Source of the DNA: Candidatus Saccharimonadota bacterium
GTDB lineage: Bacteria; Patescibacteriota; Saccharimonadia; Saccharimonadales; Saccharimonadaceae
Assembly (NCBI GenBank): GCA_002861585.1
Contig: PJQJ01000010.1
Location: 2,425 to 21,371 of the forward strand
Direction of reading: 5' to 3'
DNA length: 18,947 nucleotides
Of the stretch, positions 1 through 6,347 are shown piece by piece (within the stretch, counting starts at the first letter, position 1; each line of letters opens with the position of its first letter). The position numbers and the translations under genes were made by a program. The notes below the pieces were generated by a model that was not told where the DNA came from, did not search any database, and worked only from the letters and a program-made list of their open reading frames with translations.

Positions 1-40
1 AAAAAACGAACGTTTGTTCAAAGATTGCGCAGGGAATTAG

Positions 41-322
41 CCAAAAAGTTTCGATATTGCAATCTGCTATAGTGAGTGTATAAAATCGAAAAAACAAAAA
101 ATAATTATTTCTCTAATAGCCATTCTCCTAATAGCCAGCCTCATTGTTATTGGCATTACCCTTACTCGTAAATAATATGCCACGGAGCGAGCGGTTTCAG
201 GGACTGTCACGAGAGTGATAGAAAGAGAGAATATAGCCGAAGACGGAGCATACATAATTTACGTAAGGGGCGATGTAGGCAATAATCAGCAGGGCAGCAT
301 CCCAATGCTAGGCGCTGTTTAG
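41..322 (+). pseudogene. Decayed gene for small membrane-anchored protein
   Basis: One reading frame (codons beginning at 80, 83 and so on) encodes a basic N-terminus, a strong hydrophobic segment (IIISLIAILLIASLIVIGI) and then, after an in-frame TAA at 173-175, about 48 residues of protein-like sequence (GTVTRVIERENIAEDGAYI and on) ending at TAG 320-322. There is no ATG, GTG or TTG in frame. However, an extended -10 box TGC-TATAGT (65-73) lies exactly 6 nt before an ATA codon at 80, the same spacing seen before real ATG codons elsewhere in the window, so ATA is probably a mutated ATG. The layout, a TM anchor followed by a GTVT-type segment, resembles small anchored proteins of phages and bacteria, but I cannot name the family. 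Two lesions (start and nonsense) point to a pseudogene; a 31-aa membrane micropeptide using an AUA start is a less likely alternative. The minus-strand neighbour ends inside its tail. Confidence 0.5.
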
Positions 323-547
323 GATAATAAGACCAATGGTACCAACTATTGCTGCTCCAATTTTGAACCATAGCCTGTCCTTTTCTTTGAGGAAGAAGTA
401 AGCAGAAAGAACGACTAATACTGTCATAAAGCTAGCAAAAATGCTGACGACTGATGCAGTGGTGAGATTCTTTGCTAGCTTTCTTTGCAGTAGGTAGCCG
501 ACGGTTCCGATAATGAGGTAGAGGGTAAGTAAGATCTGCCAAGTCAT
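308..547 (-). CDS. Small EamA/DMT-like membrane protein, 79 aa
   Basis: The protein begins MTWQILLTLYLIIGTVGYLL and has three to four hydrophobic segments. The stretch SVVSIFASFMTVLVVLSAYF followed by FLKEKDRLWFKIGAAIVG matches the layout of the last part of EamA/drug-metabolite transporter domains, where a loop with Lys-Glu separates the last two helices. At 79 aa it is half the size of an EamA domain, like half-size members that must dimerise, or it may be a truncated remnant. An upstream in-frame ATG would add 16 residues. I prefer the start at 547 because an extended -10 box TGG-TATGCT (minus strand, 556-564) lies 8 nt before it and there is no Shine-Dalgarno. The 3' end overlaps the decayed gene on the other strand. 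Substrate unknown. Confidence 0.55.
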   Translation of the reverse strand: MTWQILLTLYLIIGTVGYLLQRKLAKNLTTASVVSIFASFMTVLVVLSAYFFLKEKDRLWFKIGAAIVGTIGLIILNSA

Positions 548-619
548 TATGTACAAGCATACCACTGCGCAATAACGACAATAAAATCGATACAAAGTAC
601 AATAAAGCCATTAGCTTTT

Positions 620-628
620 TGGTACACT
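620..628 (+). promoter_or_regulatory. Extended -10 box, leaderless start
   Basis: TGG-TACACT ends 6 nt before the ATG at 635, leaving no room for a 5' UTR or Shine-Dalgarno site. The same arrangement recurs before many genes in this window. Confidence 0.55.
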
Positions 629-634
629 TGGAGA

Positions 635-1567
635 ATGGACGGCCACTCAACAGATACATATAGTTACAATTTTAGTTTTAGCTCTTCCGATATGGGTGCT
701 GTCTGGATTCTGCTACTGGTGTTTAGTGCGGTTCTAGCTATTCGCTACGGCCTACGATATTTTTGGTTCAGAAAAAGAATACGTGATATAAAGGGCAGGA
801 ATATCGTGGTTGCCCAGTACGAAGCACCACCTGATATACCACCTGCTTTCTTTGGTACAATTGTCGATAACCGCACTTCTGTGCAAGATTTTGTTGCCAC
901 TATTCTTTCGCTGCAGCAGCAGGGATTCCTCCTTTTGCAGTTTGATGAGTCGAAGAACGATTTCTTCATACAACAATCAACTCAGAATGGCACCTTGCCA
1001 GCATTTGAGCATGAGCAGTTTGTGCTTCGGCAATTTCAGGGACAAGGCGGCTTTTGGGCGAGTGTTATTCGTCAAAGGACTGTTAATACCATCAACGAGT
1101 TTAACTTTTTAGTACAAAAAGATTTGCAACGAGCGGGCTATTATAAATTCCATCCTAAAATGGATGATTTAACACCGGCGCTGTTTTATGGTTATATAAC
1201 ATTTCGAGCTATCGTAAAAGGTGTACTAAAGCCCTGGAATTGGCCGGGTTTATTGTTGAGTTTATTCTTCCCGCTATTTGGTGTCGCGTGGATGATTATA
1301 AGCTTGATCTTTTATAGTCGACTTGGTCTGTATAACTATCGCAGTAAAGAATGGGAGAAGATCTGGCCTATCGTCGCAGGATATTACAATTATCTGCGTG
1401 TTGTAGAAGCCGAAAAACGAGCCTTTGAACTTCAGGATATGGCACATTTTACGATCAGCAAGCATGATCCATATCTTGTCGCGGCACTGCTGCAGGGGCA
1501 ATGGAGCAAAGTATTTACGGAATCTATAGAAATAGGTGCCGACGGTAAAGAATATAGGACAATGTAA
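635..1567 (+). CDS. DUF2207 C-terminal-type membrane protein
   Basis: A 310-aa protein with a membrane helix at about residues 20-45, a cytoplasmic domain, a second hydrophobic hairpin at about 203-230, and a soluble C-terminal region. The segment QYEAPPDIPPAFFGTIVDNR followed by DFVATILSLQQQGFLLL matches the conserved start of the cytoplasmic part of DUF2207 proteins (YEPPxxLsPAexgxLvd, then a winged-helix-like stretch). The later YRSKEWEKIWPIVAGYYNYL followed by EAEKRAF matches the end of the same family. Full DUF2207 proteins are usually well over 500 aa with a secreted beta domain in front; that ectodomain is absent here, so this is a short form. The family has no established biochemical function. 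It starts at a leaderless-type ATG and is followed after 4 nt by another membrane protein, so the two are probably co-transcribed. Confidence 0.7.
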   Translation: MDGHSTDTYSYNFSFSSSDMGAVWILLLVFSAVLAIRYGLRYFWFRKRIRDIKGRNIVVAQYEAPPDIPPAFFGTIVDNRTSVQDFVATILSLQQQGFLLLQFDESKNDFFIQQSTQNGTLPAFEHEQFVLRQFQGQGGFWASVIRQRTVNTINEFNFLVQKDLQRAGYYKFHPKMDDLTPALFYGYITFRAIVKGVLKPWNWPGLLLSLFFPLFGVAWMIISLIFYSRLGLYNYRSKEWEKIWPIVAGYYNYLRVVEAEKRAFELQDMAHFTISKHDPYLVAALLQGQWSKVFTESIEIGADGKEYRTM

Positions 1568-1571
1568 TTAT

Positions 1572-1865
1572 ATGAAGCGTCAGACAAGAATAAAGAATAG
1601 TAATAGCAAAGATCGTTTTTTCAAAGACTCTAAAGGAAATGTGGTGATTACCCAGCCGCCTAACTTTCCATTGATTGCTTGGGCTGTGCTTAAGGTTACA
1701 TCCCTATTACCATGGCAGGGAGATATCAGTAATGGGTTTAATCTTTTAAGCTCGGCATTCCTATTTGTATGGGCCTATTTAGAGTTAACTGCCGGCGTAA
1801 ACCACTTCAGAAAATCTCTCGGCGTGTTGGTACTTGGCGTGTTGACTATCAGCTACTTTATCTAG
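1572..1865 (+). CDS. Small two-TM membrane protein, 97 aa
   Basis: The protein has a basic, polar N-terminus (MKRQTRIKNSNSKDRFF), then two hydrophobic segments, around residues 28-45 and 53-95 including the loop. I do not recognise the family. The upstream stop codon (1565-1567) is 4 nt before this ATG, which suggests translational coupling to the DUF2207-like gene. A longer reading from 1536 would overlap the end of that gene by 32 nt and adds no conserved-looking sequence, so the ATG at 1572 is preferred. No terminator is visible after the stop. Confidence 0.6.
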   Translation: MKRQTRIKNSNSKDRFFKDSKGNVVITQPPNFPLIAWAVLKVTSLLPWQGDISNGFNLLSSAFLFVWAYLELTAGVNHFRKSLGVLVLGVLTISYFI

Positions 1866-2064
1866 GTTAGGTACTATTTCTTATCTGGCCTAGGAGTGCC
1901 GCTTCGAGTAAATGCTAAATACGTTATATTCTTAGCGTAATGCTTTCAAGTGCCGTTATCGATATGGTTATTCAAGTTTCCAGTAAAACTGCCAAGAGAA
2001 GAGAGTTTCGTCTTTAAGTTGCAGCAGCATAGCTCTTTGCTCTACCTGACAATTACGGTGTTCG
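1866..2064. other. Intergenic stretch, no feature recognised
   Basis: About 200 bases between convergent genes. I find no reading frame with a plausible start, no strong hairpin with a T tract, and no tRNA-like fold. Confidence 0.5.
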
Positions 2065-2385
2065 TTAATACAGCAGAAGCCAAGTTGCAAGCAGTCCTAA
2101 ATTGATCGCTCCATCAGCCATATAGAGAGCTCTGATCCTGCCGGCTAAACTATAGTAGGCATCGATAATAAAGATACTGAGTGCCGATAGGACACCGAGA
2201 ATTTTCATCTGTTCACCATTTGATAGTATAAGCGTGATACCAATACTGATAAGCAGGAGGGCTACTGTCCGAACGAGCCACTTATCGGTCTTTGGTCCAG
2301 ATACACTCTCGAAGCTGGGCATATGGAGAATTGGCCATAATCCGCCGAGGACAAAGTAAATTCCATGAATGATTGCAACTTCCAT
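2065..2385 (-). CDS. Four-TM membrane protein of unknown function, 106 aa
   Basis: Starting at MEVAIIHGIYFVLGGLWPIL, the protein has about four hydrophobic helices with a conserved-looking loop SFESVSGPKTDKWLVRTVAL between helices 1 and 2 and a short acidic turn (FIIDAYY) between helices 3 and 4. The LWPxxHxxSFExVxGPKTDxWLVRTVg pattern is one I recall from small hypothetical membrane proteins of many bacteria, with no known function. A start 10 residues upstream is possible, but a perfect TATAAT (minus strand, 2392-2397) sits 6 nt before the chosen ATG, so the longer start would lie upstream of the probable transcript. It is divergent from the methyltransferase gene with only 64 bp between starts. 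Confidence 0.6.
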   Translation of the reverse strand: MEVAIIHGIYFVLGGLWPILHMPSFESVSGPKTDKWLVRTVALLLISIGITLILSNGEQMKILGVLSALSIFIIDAYYSLAGRIRALYMADGAINLGLLATWLLLY

Positions 2386-2391
2386 ACTTCT

Positions 2392-2442
2392 ATTATATGA
2401 CATATTAAAATTCATACTATTTTTATATACCTTTGATATAGT
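2392..2442. promoter_or_regulatory. Divergent leaderless promoter pair
   Basis: Minus strand: TATAAT at 2392-2397, 6 nt before the ATG at 2385. Plus strand: extended TGA-TATAGT at 2434-2442, 7 nt before the ATG at 2450. The two -10 boxes are under 50 bp apart, so the promoters overlap and may influence one another. Confidence 0.5.
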
Positions 2443-2449
2443 GAGATGT

Positions 2450-3142
2450 ATGGAACGACAGAACCCTTGGCAAGATACGACCTTTGCAGCCGAATATATG
2501 CGCGAAGCTGGTAACCCAGAACGGGGCTGGTACGAGCATTTTGTTAATTTTCCTTCGATCGTCCGGCTTATTCCTGAAGACGCACGGCGTATTTTAGACT
2601 TTGGTTGCGGTCCCGGTGATTTTACCGCTAAACTTGCTAATCACTATTCAAGCGTTGACGGCTGTGATAATTCTCGAGCGATGCTAGAGCTAGCTACTCA
2701 GGCATACCCAGAAGCAACCTTTTTTGAATGGGATTTTATTGACGAGCCGCCTGCTGATAAAGAGCCATATGATGTTATTGTCGCAAAGGCGGTCGTTCAT
2801 TTTATTGAAGACATTGAACTGCTCGTGCAGAGGTTTAAAGAACTATTAGATGATTCTGGAGTTGTTATAATCTCTGTGCCGCACCCAGTGCAGACGGTTA
2901 AAAAAGTTGATAATTATTGGCATGAAACGCCGTATACTCAGCAAATTGGCCAGTACGATCTGTACGATACCATGATTCATAGAAGTATCGAGTGGTACAT
3001 TAGTGCATTTACACAGGGTGAGTTTGTACTGAGCGGTATTGAAGAGCCTGACGTACCACCCGAAATCCTAAGCAAATATGGCGCAAACAGTACTGATTAC
3101 CAAATGCCTAAGCGATTGAATCTTCGTTTTCAAAAGAGCTAA
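2450..3142 (+). CDS. Class I SAM-dependent methyltransferase
   Basis: A 230-aa protein with the Rossmann-type methyltransferase core. Motif I is RILDFGCGPGDFTAKL (residues 47-62), followed by an acidic loop GCDNSRAMLELA (71-82) that would bind the SAM ribose, then EWDFIDEP, then the motif IV region YDVIVAKAVVHFIEDIE (107-123) and the strand VVIISVPHP (138-146). This is the methyltransferase type 11/25 pattern, usually acting on small molecules or lipids; the substrate cannot be told from sequence. A longer reading from 2369 would add 27 hydrophobic residues, but the TATAGT box 7 nt before the ATG at 2450 argues that those codons are upstream of the transcript. The next gene is 144 bp away and has its own promoter. 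Confidence 0.8.
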   Translation: MERQNPWQDTTFAAEYMREAGNPERGWYEHFVNFPSIVRLIPEDARRILDFGCGPGDFTAKLANHYSSVDGCDNSRAMLELATQAYPEATFFEWDFIDEPPADKEPYDVIVAKAVVHFIEDIELLVQRFKELLDDSGVVIISVPHPVQTVKKVDNYWHETPYTQQIGQYDLYDTMIHRSIEWYISAFTQGEFVLSGIEEPDVPPEILSKYGANSTDYQMPKRLNLRFQKS

Positions 3143-3256
3143 CCACTACGGCAACTCCCTCTAGAGTAAGTCAATTCATTACGACCCCTTAGTGGTATTC
3201 ATAAAAAGGCTGTAATATATTTCATAGTTAATCAACCCGGTAATCAGTATCCTAAA

Positions 3257-3262
3257 TATAGT
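3257..3262 (+). promoter_or_regulatory. -10 box for the 52-aa gene
   Basis: TATAGT lies 24 nt before the ATG at 3287, leaving a short leader that holds AAAGGAG about 6 nt from the start. Unlike most neighbours, this gene has a real ribosome-binding site, which fits a highly translated small protein. Confidence 0.45.
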
Positions 3263-3286
3263 CAGCTAAAGACAAAGGAGCGACAT

Positions 3287-3445
3287 ATGGGATTAGTAGA
3301 TGATCTAAAAGACAAGGGTCAAAAAGCTGTAAATGATGTTATGAAGGACCCAGCAAAAAAGGAGAAGATTGAGCAGATGGCCCGTGATAAGGGAATTAGT
3401 GTCGAAGAGGCAAAAGCCAAATTTACCAAGAAAGATCAGTCATAG
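3287..3445 (+). CDS. Small highly charged helical protein, 52 aa
   Basis: The protein begins MGLVDDLKDKGQKAVNDVMK and continues with EKIEQMARDKGISVEEAKAK, ending in DQS. It is almost entirely polar and predicted helical, rich in Lys, Asp and Glu, with no membrane segment. The start is set by a strong AAAGGAG Shine-Dalgarno 6 nt upstream, and the gene is closed by an intrinsic terminator 18 bp after the stop, so it is a stand-alone transcript. It vaguely resembles small antitoxin-like or stress-related (CsbD/MT0933-like) charged proteins of Actinobacteria, but I cannot assign it, and no toxin partner is adjacent. Confidence 0.65.
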   Translation: MGLVDDLKDKGQKAVNDVMKDPAKKEKIEQMARDKGISVEEAKAKFTKKDQS

Positions 3446-3463
3446 TAGTACACTGATTACAAC

Positions 3464-3487
3464 AAAAAGAGCCGTAAGGCTCTTTTT
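3464..3487 (+). terminator. Intrinsic terminator after the 52-aa gene
   Basis: Perfect inverted repeat AAAAAGAGCC / GGCTCTTTTT with a GTAA tetraloop; the 3' arm is the T tract. The -10 box of the next gene (3490-3495) starts only 2 nt beyond it. Confidence 0.85.
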
Positions 3488-3495
3488 GCTATAGT
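3487..3495 (+). promoter_or_regulatory. Extended -10 box, leaderless start
   Basis: TGC-TATAGT ends 6 nt before the ATG at 3502 and abuts the preceding terminator, so terminator and promoter are packed into about 35 bp. Confidence 0.6.
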
Positions 3496-3501
3496 AAAAA
3501 G

Positions 3502-4116
3502 ATGAATTTACACAGAACATCAGGAAAACCAGATTGGGATATGATTAGTGCATCTAAGCATAATATCTGGCAGCGCATAGCCGCTGCAACAGCTGGCATT
3601 GTCACGCCGGCCAATGCATTAACTATTATTGGTGGCGTACTCGTTGTCATTGGTCTCTTACAGATTATCGATAATAATTATTTAAGCGGCGCCTCCTTGT
3701 TAGTTATTGGACGTTTACTGGACCTAGCTGATGGTTGGGCGGCAGAATCAACCGGCACAAAGAGTCCTCTTGGTGAATTAATGGATGCAACAGTTGATAA
3801 GCTTGGAACGGTTGCAACGGTTATTGTCTTTTTCATTGCGGATGTTGTGTCCGGTTGGTTTTTACTGGCGCTTCTTATACCGCATATTTTGATAGCTATC
3901 ATTGCCACCATCGCCTTTATCAAGAAACGTCAAATTCATCCTTCGCGACTCGGTAAATTAAGTATGGCTGCAGCGTGGCTAAGCCTTATAGGATTCGCTT
4001 TCGCAAAAGCTGCGGGTGATTCAAATCTCTTGAATTTTATAGTGTATGCGATACTAATTGCATCGGTCACTATGGGAGTCGGTGCACTACTCGGATACCT
4101 GCGCCACAAAGATTAA
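3502..4116 (+). CDS. CDP-alcohol phosphatidyltransferase family protein
   Basis: A 204-aa polytopic membrane protein with the family signature DxxDGxxA...GxxxDxxxD: DLADGWAAESTGTKSPLG (residues 74-91) then ELMDATVD (92-99), giving metal-binding Asp74, Asp77, Asp95 and Asp99. Enzymes of this family move a phospho-alcohol from a CDP-linked donor to an acceptor alcohol, as in phosphatidylglycerol-phosphate or phosphatidylinositol-phosphate synthesis. The usual Arg of the DGxxAR motif is Glu82 here, which is unusual and might alter the substrate or activity. About six membrane helices follow the normal arrangement. Acceptor unknown. It is convergent with a CDP-archaeol-synthase-like gene; the two stop codons share the palindrome TTAA at 4113-4116. 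The two could act in the same lipid pathway (inference). Confidence 0.85.
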   Translation: MNLHRTSGKPDWDMISASKHNIWQRIAAATAGIVTPANALTIIGGVLVVIGLLQIIDNNYLSGASLLVIGRLLDLADGWAAESTGTKSPLGELMDATVDKLGTVATVIVFFIADVVSGWFLLALLIPHILIAIIATIAFIKKRQIHPSRLGKLSMAAAWLSLIGFAFAKAAGDSNLLNFIVYAILIASVTMGVGALLGYLRHKD

Positions 4117-4670
4117 ACTGGATCTTCTTTTAGTCCCACCAGGTAACCGATATAACTGGCGGCAAAATGGATACCTACCCATAGGACAAAAATTATAAGA
4201 TACTGCCGTAAGCTGAGAATAACAAATGGCAGGCTGACAAGGACTCCACCTACAACGTAATCAAGCTGATCAAAAGGCACCCATTTTTTACCTGATGGAA
4301 CGCCACGTTGCCGCTTAAAAAAGCTCTCAATCGCATCACCTGCCAAAGCTCCAAACCCGAAAAGTGGTCCCAAGATTAGAATGGGTAATGACGAGTAATT
4401 GACTGAACCTGTAAGTGTCTGTGCCCAAGAGTATTCCTGAAAGAGTACCTGCTGCAGCCACAGTACAATTGTTGCTACAAACATTCCACTAATAAGCCCA
4501 CGCCAGGTTTTGTGAGTACCAAAAAGTTCTTTGCCGTGAAAGGTATGACCACCATCGATAGGTGTATTCCATTGTTTCAGCAGTGGTAAGTGGGCGCTTA
4601 TAATTGGTGTTACATTTGCGGCTGCAGCTGGCAGTAAAAACCATAGGGCAAAAAGAATATCATGAGACAT
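4113..4670 (-). CDS. CDP-archaeol synthase-like (CarS/DUF46) protein
   Basis: A 185-aa membrane protein with the CarS family motifs. Residues 37-58 (PIDGGHTFHGKELFGTHKTW, then RG) match the conserved PxDgGxxfxGkrlfGxxKTwRG segment. Residues 111-141 (GDAIESFFKRQRGVPSGKKW, then VPFDQLDYVVG) match GDxxkSFxKRrxgxxpGxxwxxxDQlDfvxG. Four to five hydrophobic helices surround them. Archaeal CarS activates unsaturated archaetidic acid with CTP; bacterial homologues with the same motifs exist, and their substrate (phosphatidic or isoprenoid lipid phosphate) is not established. TATAAT on the minus strand (4679-4684) lies 8 nt before the ATG, so the start looks leaderless. Confidence 0.8.
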   Translation of the reverse strand: MSHDILFALWFLLPAAAANVTPIISAHLPLLKQWNTPIDGGHTFHGKELFGTHKTWRGLISGMFVATIVLWLQQVLFQEYSWAQTLTGSVNYSSLPILILGPLFGFGALAGDAIESFFKRQRGVPSGKKWVPFDQLDYVVGGVLVSLPFVILSLRQYLIIFVLWVGIHFAASYIGYLVGLKEDPV

Positions 4671-4927
4671 ACATACTTATTATACGCGAGAAATTTAGAC
4701 TATAGAGTACTTTAGAGGCTGCTATACTCAGCTCGTAAAACAGTAAGTAATTTATGAATAGAAAAATAAATAATATAGGAATGACCGCAGTCTATATTGG
4801 GGTTCATAATAGGTTACCGGTCTATGACCACCAAAGGAGTACCGTCTAGAGTGGGCAGTATCTTGGCCGTTATTTTAGGGTAGCCTTCTATTTCAATGAG
4901 CCGCTAGCATGGTACTATAGAATAAGT
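4671..4927. other. Intergenic region with an orphan -10 box
   Basis: 257 bases without a convincing gene. An extended -10 box TGC-TATACT at 4720-4728 is followed 6 nt later by GTA AAA CAG TAA, so it has the leaderless spacing but no ORF. A 31-codon ORF (4754-4849) has no start signal. The last 20 bases hold the promoter of the depolymerase gene. Confidence 0.4.
4910..4921 (+). promoter_or_regulatory. Promoter of the depolymerase gene
   Basis: Overlapping candidates are TGG-TACTAT (4910-4918), 9 nt from the ATG, and TATAGA (4916-4921), 6 nt from it. No Shine-Dalgarno precedes the ATG at 4928, which fits a leaderless start. Confidence 0.4.
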
Positions 4928-6307
4928 ATGAATATCTGCAAACCAGAGCGAGCAGGGAATTCCTCAGAACGACGATTACCAGCAGGGAATCGAATGTATC
5001 TTATGCATGAGCTTGCGCGTCATGGATTGGGGCTAGTCGATTTAAGTATCGCCGCTTCAACTGCAGCTGGCCGTTTGACTATTAAAACGGCAGAGCGATT
5101 CGGGGTTAGAACGCCGATTACGGAAGAGACAACACGACGATTGGGTGCCTTGGCAGAGATGTCTCATAGAATTGCCCGAGAATATCCTAAGCCTGAATAC
5201 GGCCTAAAGACAACAGAGATTAACGGCGAACAAGTACCGGTAAGAGAAGTGGTAGTCGAAAAGCGCGCTTTTGGTGATTTACTGCGGTTTGAGCGCCAAA
5301 CTGATCGTCATGATCCACCTGTACTCCTGGTTGCGCCAATGTCTGGCCACTACAGCACGTTGCTGCGTGATACAGTTCGGCAACTTCTACCAAGTCACGA
5401 CGTCTACATTACTGATTGGAAGAATGCACGCGATGTCCCACTAGAAGCGGGTAACTTTGATCTCGACACTTATATTGACTACATGATCGACTTCATCAAG
5501 AAATTAGGACCAGATACGAATGTCATTGCCGTTTGTCAGGCAACTGTGCCGTCACTTGCTGCAATATCATATCTTGCGGAGCATGAGCCCAACAGCCAAC
5601 CACTAACTATGACGCTGATGGGTGGTCCGCTTGATGTTGGTGCAGCCGCAACGTCTGTGACTGACTTTGCAAATCGAACCTCAATCGATCTTATTAAACG
5701 GAGCTGGATTACAACTGTTCCCGGGAATTACGAGGGCCGCGGTAGGCAAGTGTACCCTGGTTATATTCAGCTGCAGAACTTTATGTCGATGAACCGGCAG
5801 CGACATGTGGACGCTCACCTGAAACTATTTCGATTACTAGCAGAAGGCGGAACAAATCCGGAAAGTGCCAAAGAAGCTCAAAAGATAAAAGATTTTTATG
5901 ATGAGTACTTTGCCGTTGCTGACCTGTCGGCAGATTTTTATCTGCAGACAATACAACGTGTCTTTAAGGAACGTCAGCTTGCCCGCGGTACAATGCGTTT
6001 TCGTGATGAACTGCTTCGCCCAACTGCCATTACCCGTACAGGGCTGCTAACGGTTGAAGGGTCAGAGGATGATATATCAGCACCAGGCCAGACTCTGGCG
6101 GTACACCAGCATCTAACCAGTCTTGACCCTAAAAAACAGTTCCACTACACACAAGAAGGCGCAGGTCATTACGGCATCTTTAACGGGAAGGCATGGGGTA
6201 GCGAAATCGCCCCTAGAATAAGCGGATTTATTCGCCAAATGGCAAATGAAGAAGGTATTGCTTATGATGAGCCTGCAGCTAAGCTGATTACGCCCACTAG
6301 GCTATAA
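4928..6307 (+). CDS. phaZ: Intracellular polyhydroxyalkanoate depolymerase
   Basis: A 459-aa alpha/beta-hydrolase of the intracellular PHB depolymerase family (PhaZ of Cupriavidus type), which hydrolyses polyhydroxybutyrate chains of storage granules. The expected catalytic triad is visible: Cys203 in VIAVCQATVPSLAA (this family uses Cys in place of Ser), Asp381/382 in VEGSEDDISAPGQT, and His414 in EGAGHYGIFNG. Other family landmarks are LLVAPMSGHYSTLLRDTV (133-150), HDVYITDWKNARDVP (157-171) and LMGGPLD (230-236). Length is slightly above the usual 400-430 aa because of about 22 N-terminal residues; MYLMHELARHG at residue 23 (4994) aligns with the usual family start and has an AGGGA upstream, so it is a possible alternative start. 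There is no signal peptide, so it acts in the cytoplasm unless exported another way. No PHA synthase, phasin or beta-ketothiolase gene is nearby. Confidence 0.85.
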   Translation: MNICKPERAGNSSERRLPAGNRMYLMHELARHGLGLVDLSIAASTAAGRLTIKTAERFGVRTPITEETTRRLGALAEMSHRIAREYPKPEYGLKTTEINGEQVPVREVVVEKRAFGDLLRFERQTDRHDPPVLLVAPMSGHYSTLLRDTVRQLLPSHDVYITDWKNARDVPLEAGNFDLDTYIDYMIDFIKKLGPDTNVIAVCQATVPSLAAISYLAEHEPNSQPLTMTLMGGPLDVGAAATSVTDFANRTSIDLIKRSWITTVPGNYEGRGRQVYPGYIQLQNFMSMNRQRHVDAHLKLFRLLAEGGTNPESAKEAQKIKDFYDEYFAVADLSADFYLQTIQRVFKERQLARGTMRFRDELLRPTAITRTGLLTVEGSEDDISAPGQTLAVHQHLTSLDPKKQFHYTQEGAGHYGIFNGKAWGSEIAPRISGFIRQMANEEGIAYDEPAAKLITPTRL

Positions 6308-6332
6308 AGCTAGCGCTTAAGCGGAGCGGTAC

Positions 6333-6341
6333 TGCTATACT
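6333..6341 (+). promoter_or_regulatory. Extended -10 box, leaderless start
   Basis: TGC-TATACT ends 6 nt before the ATG at 6348; a very clean example of the recurrent leaderless promoter. Confidence 0.6.
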
Positions 6342-6347
6342 CTAGCT

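Noticed and set aside
2369..2449. N-terminal extension of the methyltransferase with a membrane-like helix
   Set aside because: It is translated through the -10 box of the gene and through the opposite-strand promoter; the core enzyme starts naturally at 2450.
3142..3196. Inverted repeat ACCACTA/TAGTGGT after the methyltransferase as a terminator
   Set aside because: The loop is about 41 nt and the stem only 7 bp, with no T tract.
4754..4849. 31-codon ORF in the gap before the depolymerase, in frame with it across one TAG
   Set aside because: No start signal and no domain-like sequence; one stop in about 60 codons is easily chance.
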